From: 70-18 sp041691815
GTDB taxonomy: Bacteria > Pseudomonadota > Alphaproteobacteria > Acetobacterales > Acetobacteraceae
Assembly (NCBI GenBank): GCA_041691815.1
Contig: JBEPTZ010000145.1
Span: 1-10,286 of the forward strand
Reading direction: 5' to 3'
Length of the DNA: 10,286 nt
Shown here: piece after piece, positions 1 through 5,114 of the stretch
Layout: every line of letters begins with the position of its first letter
Numbering within the stretch: the stretch's first letter is position 1
Program-made: the position numbers and the translations under genes
Notes under the pieces: model-generated
The model's input: only the letters and a program-made list of their open reading frames with translations
Databases searched by the model: none
Told to the model about the DNA's origin: nothing

Positions 1-473
1 ACCCTGGCCCGCCGGCTGCGCGCCAGCGCCCGCGCCACCGCCGCCACCGCCGGCCCGCGCAGCCGCAGCCGTACCACCGGCACTTCCTGGCCGCCGGCCG
101 ACAGCACGCCGTCCAGCAGCACCGCCCGCATCCCGTCGGCCGTCACCTCCCGCCGGGTTGCCGCCATCCGCCCGACCACCAGCAGCGGCCCGGCGTCATG
201 CGCCAGCGGCTCGGCGGTCGCCGCCTCCCGCACCACCTCGGCCGGCTGGCCGGGCAGCCAGCGCCCGCCCGGCTCCGGCCTGGTGCGCAGCAGCCGCCAT
301 TGCACCACCCTGCCGCGCCGCTGCTCCTCCAGCACCAGGCCCTGCGCCGCCAGGCTGCCGTCCGCATCGTCGTGCCAGGTGAGCGAGACCCGGGCCAGGC
401 TCGGGCGTGCGGGCGCGATCAGGCGCAGTAGGCCAACCGGCGAGTCCAGCTCCAGGACGAGGTCAAGATCCAA
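1..473 (-). CDS. Degenerate CYTH-domain protein, N-terminal part (probably CYTH-CHAD), cut by the window edge
   Basis: An open frame runs off the left edge; about 157 codons are visible. The residues around 30-60 (W-H-D-D, then L41, G45, L48, then Q-R-R-G-R and V-Q-W) line up with the CYTH pattern Y-D-T...L...G..LR.R...W.QTLK, and residues 110-155 resemble the later CYTH strands ending in R-L-R-L-R-G followed by an A-rich helix. CYTH proteins are tunnel-fold triphosphatases whose hallmark is an N-terminal E-x-E-x-K. Here the matching strand reads D-L-D-L-V-L-E-L-D and has no such lysine, so catalysis is doubtful. In bacteria CYTH is often fused to a CHAD domain, which binds polyphosphate, and such genes often neighbour sixA; the CHAD part would lie beyond the window. 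The start is uncertain: no in-frame ATG or GTG lies between the sixA stop and residue 50, only TTG codons at 473 and 497. I chose 473, preceded by A-G-A-A-G-A. Confidence 0.65.
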   Translation of the reverse strand, partial: MDLDLVLELDSPVGLLRLIAPARPSLARVSLTWHDDADGSLAAQGLVLEEQRRGRVVQWRLLRTRPEPGGRWLPGQPAEVVREAATAEPLAHDAGPLLVVGRMAATRREVTADGMRAVLLDGVLSAGGQEVPVVRLRLRGPAVAAVARALARSRRAR

Positions 474-480
474 GGAAGGT

Positions 481-518
481 CTTCTTTTTGTGAACAAAAA
501 GAAGCAAAAAAACTTTTT
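481..518 (+). repeat. Palindromic repeat element, copy 1
   Basis: A 24-base palindrome (481-504) has 11-base perfect arms, CTTCTTTTTGT and ACAAAAAGAAG, around a central GA. It is followed by CAAAAAAACTTTTT (505-518). The whole 38 bases recur exactly, inverted, at 5059-5096. It fills most of the gap between the sixA stop and the start of the CYTH-like gene. The A/T-only stem and the missing direct T-run make an ordinary intrinsic terminator unlikely. No known repeat family was recognised. Confidence 0.8.
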
Positions 519-545
519 GTCCGTGGCGGTTCGACGGGCCGATCG

Positions 546-1070
546 CTAGTCGGCCAGTTCGCGCGGGCTCAGCATGCGGATCAGCCGGCCGCCGCCCTCG
601 TCCAGCGCCTGCCACGGGCCGGGAATCGAGAACTCCGCCAGCGCGCCGGTCGGGTAGCCGGCCTGCAACCGCCTGGTCTGCTCGTTGGCCAGGCTCATCT
701 CCCCCGGCCCCACCAGATGCAGCGCCAACTCATGCAGCCCCGGGTTATGCCCCAGCAGCAGCACGCTGCGCGCCGTCTCGGCCACGCCATGCAGCACCTG
801 CAGCAGCTGCGCCCTGGTGGCCAGATACAGCCCCTCGATCACCTCCACCAGCGGCGTCTCGTCCCACGGCTCCAGCAGTTCCAGCGTCTGCAGCGTCCGG
901 CGCGACGGCGACACCAGCACGATGTCCGGCGCCAGCCCCAGCGCCACCATGCTGGTGCGCACCGCCGCCGCGGCTGCACGCCCGCGCACGTTCAACGGCC
1001 GGTCATGATCGGAAAGTTGCGGGTCGTCCCACGAGGATTTCGCATGACGCATCAATAGAAGCTGGCGCAC
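546..1070 (-). CDS. sixA: SixA-type phosphohistidine phosphatase (histidine phosphatase superfamily)
   Basis: The 174-residue product has the usual SixA length. The phosphohistidine-forming R-H-A-K-S motif is at residues 8-12 (nucleophile H9), followed by D-x-D-R-P-L-N-V-R-G-R (22-31), S-P-S-R-R-T (54-59) and the second catalytic histidine in L-L-G-H-N-P-G-L (H108). SixA enzymes remove phosphate from phosphohistidine proteins; in E. coli the target is ArcB or the PTS protein NPr, and the substrate here is unknown. The start is GTG at 1070: an in-frame TAG lies eight codons upstream, and the inner ATG at 1052 would remove the first beta strand. GAGGAGA lies about 12 bases before the GTG, a long spacing. 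It follows the esterase by 58 bases and precedes the CYTH-like gene, which is in the same frame. The protein is cytoplasmic, with no signal peptide. Confidence 0.9.
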   Translation of the reverse strand: MRQLLLMRHAKSSWDDPQLSDHDRPLNVRGRAAAAAVRTSMVALGLAPDIVLVSPSRRTLQTLELLEPWDETPLVEVIEGLYLATRAQLLQVLHGVAETARSVLLLGHNPGLHELALHLVGPGEMSLANEQTRRLQAGYPTGALAEFSIPGPWQALDEGGGRLIRMLSPRELAD

Positions 1071-1128
1071 GGCGATGACGGCTCTCCTCGGCTAACATTT
1101 CCCCGGCCCGATCTTGGCACGCCCGGCG

Positions 1129-2067
1129 CTACTTGTCCCGCCCCCGCTGCGCATTCTGCTGCCGCTCCGCCGGCCGCTGCGCCAGCGCCCATTGCAGCCC
1201 GGCGGTCAGCCAGTCGGCGCGCATCTCGTGCCCGCCAGGGTGCAGGCACAGCTGCACCGCCCCGCCGGCGGCACAGCCGGCCCACTCGGTGCACTGCTCG
1301 TCGCCCACGTCGGAGAACTGCCGGGCCGGCGCGGTGCAGTGGTCGGTGGCGCGGAAAATCTCCAGGCCCTTGTCGATATCGCCCATATGGAACCGCCGCA
1401 GCATCACCCGCCCGACCATCGGCACAACCTTGTCGTCGGTGCCATGCAGATGCCGCAGCGCCACCGGCCGCTTGCAATGCGCCGGCATCGGCAGCCAGAA
1501 CCCGCCCGACATCGGCAAAAACGCGGTGAAGCCGCGCGGCGCGTGGCAAGCCATCTGCCAGGTCATCGAGCCGCCGATCGAGAACCCGCCCAGCACCACC
1601 ATCTGGTGGTCGATCGGCCAGCGCTTCTCCACATCGTGCAGCACCGCGCGCAGAAACCACACATCGTCGCGCCCGCCATCCGGCGCCGCAGTGCCCGGCA
1701 TGCCGGTGCCGGACCACGAGGTGCCGCGCCCGTCCGGCGCCACCAGCATGAAGCCCAGCTTCGCCGCCACCCCGCCGACATCGGCGTCGCTCACCATGTC
1801 ATGGCCGTTGGCGCCATAGCCATGCAGGAAGATCAGCAATTTCATCGGATTATGCCCGTCCCAGCCCGGCGGCAGCGCCACCTTGAAGGTGCCGTACGGG
1901 TGCTTCTTGCCCTGCAACACGCAGTCCGTGCAGGGCGGTTTCACCCGCGCCTCGGCGGCTGACAACACCGCCGGCAACAGCAGCAGCGCCAGCGCGATGC
2001 ACGCCAGCCACCGCATCCAGGCCCGGCCATTCACCCCGCCGCGGATCGTCGCCATGCCGTCCCCCAT
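1129..2067 (-). CDS. Exported LpqC / PHB-depolymerase-like alpha/beta hydrolase (esterase)
   Basis: The 312-residue protein has a signal-peptide-like N-terminus: a basic M-R-W at 18-20, a hydrophobic stretch at 21-35 and small residues at 36-40 (S-A-A-E-A), so it is probably exported. The mature part is an alpha/beta hydrolase: oxyanion-region F-L-H-G-Y-G (80-85), nucleophile elbow G-F-S-I-G (S163), acid in H-G-T-D-D-K-V-V-P (D212 likely) and histidine in H-P-G-G-H-E (H280). This order and spacing match the LpqC group (COG3509), which includes polyhydroxybutyrate depolymerase-like and feruloyl-esterase-like enzymes; the real substrate cannot be read from sequence. Several cysteines (46, 49, 174, 198, 244, 259, 265, 274) suggest disulfides. 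The start is uncertain: ATG 2067, ATG 2055 (with GGGGGA just upstream) and ATG 2016 all keep the signal peptide. It begins 14 bases after the phosphoesterase stop, so is probably in the same operon. Confidence 0.85.
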   Translation of the reverse strand: MGDGMATIRGGVNGRAWMRWLACIALALLLLPAVLSAAEARVKPPCTDCVLQGKKHPYGTFKVALPPGWDGHNPMKLLIFLHGYGANGHDMVSDADVGGVAAKLGFMLVAPDGRGTSWSGTGMPGTAAPDGGRDDVWFLRAVLHDVEKRWPIDHQMVVLGGFSIGGSMTWQMACHAPRGFTAFLPMSGGFWLPMPAHCKRPVALRHLHGTDDKVVPMVGRVMLRRFHMGDIDKGLEIFRATDHCTAPARQFSDVGDEQCTEWAGCAAGGAVQLCLHPGGHEMRADWLTAGLQWALAQRPAERQQNAQRGRDK

Positions 2068-2081
2068 CGCTGCCGGCGATG

Positions 2082-2795
2082 CTACGCCGGCGGCGGCAGA
2101 TCAATCCAGGAAAGATGTCCGCCCTTGCCGGCGCCGGTATCGAGAAACACCGCCACCCCGCCGTTATTGCCGCGCCGCACATAGGGCCGGCCGTCGCTGC
2201 TGCGCCGATCATGGCCGCAATATACCGTGAGCCCGGCCGGAATCCGGTCCACCCAGCGCAGGCTGCGCTCCGGATAGCCGTCGGCCTGCACCCGCCCGGT
2301 CGGCTCGCCATACAGCGCCCGCGACAGCACGCCATGCACCCGGCCCTCCGGCACCGCCTCCGGCTGATTGCCGACCATCTCGGTATGGAAACCGCCATGC
2401 ACGAACATGATGTCGCCCCAGCGTAGCCAGGCCGGCGCCTGACCCAGCCGCAGCAGCGCCTCGGCGCGCAGTTCGTCATCCAGTTGCCCCAGGGTTTCCG
2501 CCAGTTCCGGCCCCACCCGCACCTTGTTGCCGCGCAGCGCCCGCAGCAGCTTCAGGTCGTGGTTGCCGAGCAGGAACAGCCCGCGCCCCTCGTCCTGCAG
2601 CCGGAAGGCGATGCGCAGCGCCTCGGCACTGCCCGGCCCGTAATCGGTCAGGTCGCCCAACTGCACCACGAACAGATCGGTCTCGGCGGCGAACGCGAAG
2701 GCGTGCGCATCGCCATGCACATCGCCGATCACCCGCACCCCGCGCCCGGCGGGGATTTCGGCGGTCGGAACCGAGAGCGGGGAAAAATCAGCCAT
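2082..2795 (-). CDS. PPP-family metallophosphoesterase (serine/threonine phosphatase or ApaH/PrpE-like)
   Basis: The 237-residue protein carries the PPP phosphoesterase motifs in order: G-D-V-H-G-D (24-29), G-D-L-T-D-Y-G (47-53), G-N-H-D (77-80), V-H-G-G (132-135) and C-G-H-D (193-196). These ligate two metals and contact phosphate. The family includes Ser/Thr protein phosphatases, diadenosine tetraphosphatase ApaH and PrpE; D-Y-G replaces the commoner D-R-G. Substrate is not predictable. It is not a second PdeM, which lacks V-H-G-G and is related only at superfamily level. The ATG at 2795 overlaps the photolyase end by 8 bases (ATGGCTGA holds both start and stop), so translation is probably coupled. 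A longer reading to 3110 would run back through the photolyase gene in another frame, giving arginine- and cysteine-rich residues without family likeness. No signal peptide; cytoplasmic. Confidence 0.88.
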   Translation of the reverse strand: MADFSPLSVPTAEIPAGRGVRVIGDVHGDAHAFAFAAETDLFVVQLGDLTDYGPGSAEALRIAFRLQDEGRGLFLLGNHDLKLLRALRGNKVRVGPELAETLGQLDDELRAEALLRLGQAPAWLRWGDIMFVHGGFHTEMVGNQPEAVPEGRVHGVLSRALYGEPTGRVQADGYPERSLRWVDRIPAGLTVYCGHDRRSSDGRPYVRRGNNGGVAVFLDTGAGKGGHLSWIDLPPPA

Positions 2796-4212
2796 CGACC
2801 GCTGCCATTCCGGCAAACGCCGCCAGCGCCCGCGCCCGCCCGGCGCCGAGTTCGACAATCGGCTCCGGGTACTCCCGCCCCAACCGCACCCCGGCGGCCG
2901 CCAGCACGCCCTCCGGCGCCTCCCACGGCGCATGCACGAAGCGGTCCGGCAGCCGCGCCAGTTCCGGCACCCAGGCGCGCACATAGCCGCCATCGGCATC
3001 GAATTTGCGGCCCTGCAACACCGGATTGAACACCCGGAAATACGGCGCCGCATCCGCCCCGCAGCCGGCCACCCACTGCCAGGAGGCGCTGTTCTGCGCC
3101 AGATCGGCATCCACCAGGGTATCCCAGAACCACGCCTCGCCGGCCTGCCACGGCAGCAGCAGATGCTTTACCAGGAAGCTGGCGACGACCATCCGCACCC
3201 GATTATGCATCCAGCCGGTCGCCCAGAGCTGCCGCATCCCGGCATCGACCAGCGGAATCCCGGTCGCTCCGCGCTGCCAGGCGCGCAGTCCGCCGGCATC
3301 CTGGCGCCACGGCATCGCGGCGAAACCCGCCCGCAGCGGCGCCTCCGGCAGGCTGGGATGGTGCCACAGCAGGTGCGCGGCAAACTCCCGCCACAGCACC
3401 TCGGACGTGAATTTCGCCGCATTTTCAGTCGCATGCAGCACCTGCCCGGCGGAAATCTCACCCCAGGCCAGATGCGGCGACAGCATCGAGGTCCCATCCA
3501 CCGCCGGTAGGTCGCGCCGCTCGGCATACCCGCTCAGCCCCTCGGCGCCAAACCGCGCCAACCGGGCCGCCGCGCCGGCCTCACCAGGCATCCAGCCGGC
3601 CCGCAACCCGCCGGCCCAATCCGGCCGCTCCGGCAGCAACCCCCAATCCGCCAGCCGATCCCCCGGCGGCAGAGTGGCGCCATCAATCCGCTCCGGCGCC
3701 GGCTGCGGCGCCCCGAGTGCTGCCATCCGTGCCTGACAGGCACGCGCGAACGGAGTGTAGACGCCGTACGGCGTGCCGGCCTGGGTCATGATCTCGGTGG
3801 GCGAAAACGCCAATGTCGTCAGATGGGTGCGCAGCCGGCCGCCCAGCCTGCGATGCACCTCGCGCAGCGCCACCCTGGCCCAGGGCTCGGTCGGCAGCCC
3901 GGCATGCACCGCCACCGCCCCGGTTTCCGCCAGCAGCGCCGGCAGCACCTGCTCATACCGCCCCCGCCGCAGCAGCAACGGCGCACCGCGCGCCGCCAGA
4001 TCGCCGGCCAGCGCCGCCAGGCTCTGATGCAGCCACCAGCGCGACGCCCCGCCCGGCGCCCACGACCCGGCCGAGGCCTCATCGAGCACGAACACCGGCA
4101 GCACCTGATGCCCGCTGGCCACCGCCGCCACCAGCGCGGCATTGTCCGCCAGCCGCAATTCGCGGCGGAACCACAGGATGACCTTAGCTCGGGGCGGGGG
4201 ATGGCTGGTCAT
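2788..4212 (-). CDS. phrB: Deoxyribodipyrimidine photolyase (cryptochrome/photolyase family, class I CPD type)
   Basis: This flavoprotein uses light to split cyclobutane pyrimidine dimers. The 474-residue length is typical. The N-terminal Rossmann-like antenna domain opens with V-I-L-W-F-R-R-E-L-R-L-A-D-N (11-24). The C-terminal FAD domain shows T-S-M-L-S-P-H-L-A-W-G-E-I-S (241-254), W-R-E-F (274-277), L-V-D-A-G-M-R-Q-L (321-329), M-H-N-R-V-R-M (335-341), N-S-A-S-W-Q-W (374-380, with a tryptophan of the electron-transfer chain) and F-N-P-V-L-Q-G-R-K-F-D (395-405). These fit the class I CPD group; a 6-4 or cryptochrome function cannot be ruled out. The start at 4212 places the first strand correctly; A-G-G-G-A-G lies about 13 bases upstream. 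The reading frame continues upstream to 4458 but that part overlaps pdeM and looks unlike protein. It follows the pdeM stop by 58 bases, which puts it in the same repair-related gene string. Confidence 0.93.
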   Translation of the reverse strand: MTSHPPPRAKVILWFRRELRLADNAALVAAVASGHQVLPVFVLDEASAGSWAPGGASRWWLHQSLAALAGDLAARGAPLLLRRGRYEQVLPALLAETGAVAVHAGLPTEPWARVALREVHRRLGGRLRTHLTTLAFSPTEIMTQAGTPYGVYTPFARACQARMAALGAPQPAPERIDGATLPPGDRLADWGLLPERPDWAGGLRAGWMPGEAGAAARLARFGAEGLSGYAERRDLPAVDGTSMLSPHLAWGEISAGQVLHATENAAKFTSEVLWREFAAHLLWHHPSLPEAPLRAGFAAMPWRQDAGGLRAWQRGATGIPLVDAGMRQLWATGWMHNRVRMVVASFLVKHLLLPWQAGEAWFWDTLVDADLAQNSASWQWVAGCGADAAPYFRVFNPVLQGRKFDADGGYVRAWVPELARLPDRFVHAPWEAPEGVLAAAGVRLGREYPEPIVELGAGRARALAAFAGMAAVDG

Positions 4213-4270
4213 CGTGGCGCGAGGTCTCCCTGGGCGACACGTTGACGCACGTGGGCCGGCTGCGAATACC

Positions 4271-4966
4271 CTATATATGGGGCAACACGGCGTTTTGTGC
4301 AGCGCCTCGACGTGCCGCCAGCGGGAAGCTGAACAGTCTGTCACGCCCCAGCAGAAACACCCGCCCGCCACGCGGAAACAGCCCGGCAATGGCCGGATCG
4401 CGCACATCGAGCCCGCCGGTATAGGCACCGATCGCCGGCAGCAGCAGCCGCCTGGCATCGGCGACGAAACACGGCCTTGTGATCACCGCACCAGCCGTCG
4501 GCACGCTGGCCTTCGGGTGATAATGCCCGGAAATCTCGGCATTCTCCGCCGTCGCAATATGCCGGAACACCAGCCCGCCCAGCCGCAACGCGGCCACCGA
4601 CACCCCCGGCAACCCCGCCGGCGGCGCCGGGTCGTGATTGCCGAGCACCCAAACCATCTCGGTCGCCCGCGCCATCGCCGCCAGACGCTGCGCATCCGCC
4701 GCCTGCAAGCGCGCCACACCATTGATATCGTGGAAACTATCGCCCAACGCCACCAGCATCGCCGGCCGGTGGCGGCGCAGCAGCCGGGCCAGGCGGTCCA
4801 GCGTCGCCCTGGTGTCCCACGGCGGCAGCAGGGAGCCCTTGGCGGCCGCCGCCGAGCCCTTTTCCAAGTGCAGGTCGGCCACTGCAAGGAGGCTGCGGGC
4901 AGGCCAGAACAGGGCGCCTTCGGGGTCGAGCATTAACCGCTCGCCGGAGAAGTGGAAGGGAGTCAT
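4271..4966 (-). CDS. pdeM: Ligase-associated DNA damage response endonuclease PdeM (metallophosphoesterase)
   Basis: The 231-residue calcineurin-like phosphoesterase has D-L-H (31-33), G-D-S-F-H-D (75-80), G-N-H-D (109-112), F-R-H (134-136) and G-H-Y-H-P (147-151), the two-metal set of the ligase-associated MPE family. The early L-A-V-A-D-L-H-L-E-K-G and the central I-S-G-H-Y-H-P-K are characteristic. The Pseudomonas putida homologue is known as a Mn-dependent DNA endonuclease. The other three members of its gene set (Lhr-Core, Exo, ligase) are all in this window, which supports the call. The chosen ATG at 4966 gives M-T-P-F-H-F-S-G, a normal family N-terminus. A longer frame reaches 5053 but passes through the palindromic repeat and yields lysine/phenylalanine-rich residues. 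No good Shine-Dalgarno exists; the only purine run before the ATG is the repeat arm. The gap to the lhr stop is 148 bases. Confidence 0.92.
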   Translation of the reverse strand: MTPFHFSGERLMLDPEGALFWPARSLLAVADLHLEKGSAAAAKGSLLPPWDTRATLDRLARLLRRHRPAMLVALGDSFHDINGVARLQAADAQRLAAMARATEMVWVLGNHDPAPPAGLPGVSVAALRLGGLVFRHIATAENAEISGHYHPKASVPTAGAVITRPCFVADARRLLLPAIGAYTGGLDVRDPAIAGLFPRGGRVFLLGRDRLFSFPLAARRGAAQNAVLPHI

Positions 4967-4973
4967 AGGGAAG

Positions 4974-5008
4974 GGTTCTTTTTTTGAAAAAAAAGAACCA
5001 AAAAAACC
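4974..5008 (+). repeat. Palindromic repeat element, copy 2 (divergent)
   Basis: A 26-base palindrome (4974-4999) has 12-base arms, GGTTCTTTTTTT and AAAAAAAGAACC, around a central GA. From its last base runs the same CAAAAAAAC 9-mer (4999-5007) found in copies 1 and 3. The arms differ from the other copies in compensating pairs (GG/CC ends, T7/A7), so the fold is kept while the sequence varies. Its left edge is 8 bases from the pdeM start codon. Confidence 0.75.
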
Positions 5009-5058
5009 ATCCGACTTGCGACAGCGGAGTGGATGAGACTCCGTACACTCCAATGGAT

Positions 5059-5096
5059 AAAAAGTTTTTTTGCTTCTTTTTGTTCACAAAAAGAAG
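5059..5096 (-). repeat. Palindromic repeat element, copy 3 (inverted, identical to copy 1)
   Basis: The reverse complement matches 481-518 at all 38 positions: a 24-base palindrome at 5073-5096 plus the A7/T5 tail at 5059-5072. It lies 18 bases beyond the lhr stop codon. The outer flank (after 5096) reads TGCTTCCCTTG, close to ACCTTCCTTG outside copy 1, so the conserved unit may extend a few bases past the palindrome. Confidence 0.8.
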
Positions 5097-5114
5097 TGCT
5101 TCCCTTGCCTTGCC

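Larger units (their letters stand above)
4974..5096. other. Composite inverted pair of palindromic elements between pdeM and lhr
   Basis: Copies 2 and 3 face each other and can fold as one unit. Each end is a palindrome (4974-4999 and 5073-5096). The inner 9-mers CAAAAAAAC (4999-5007) and GTTTTTTTG (5064-5072) are perfect complements. The spacer contains a hairpin, CGGAGT (5025-5030) with ACTCCG (5038-5043) and a 7-base loop. CACTCC (5046-5051) offers an alternative partner for GGAGTG (5026-5031). The unit occupies most of the 148-base gap between lhr and pdeM. It looks like a small non-coding, MITE-like or REP/BIME-like insertion, but no transposase or target duplication was identified, and its role is unknown. 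Confidence 0.55.

Noticed and set aside
481..518. Palindromic elements as ordinary rho-independent terminators
   Set aside because: The stems are mostly A/T pairs, lack a GC core and are not directly followed by a T-run; two copies sit in front of start codons, where a terminator would be harmful.
2796..3110. A possible longer N-terminus for the PPP phosphoesterase
   Set aside because: It lies within the photolyase gene in a different frame and lacks any family likeness; the overlapping ATG at 2795 places the first motif correctly.
4238..4253. Inverted repeat CACGT / ACGTG with a 6-base loop between pdeM and photolyase
   Set aside because: A 5-bp stem in GC-rich DNA is expected by chance and has no supporting context.
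4213..4458. A possible longer N-terminus for photolyase
   Set aside because: The extension overlaps the pdeM 3' end in another frame and is cysteine- and arginine-rich; the family N-terminus begins at the 4212 ATG.
4967..5053. A possible longer N-terminus for PdeM
   Set aside because: It is a translation of the palindromic repeat (F/K-rich) and does not resemble the family; the 4966 ATG gives a normal start.
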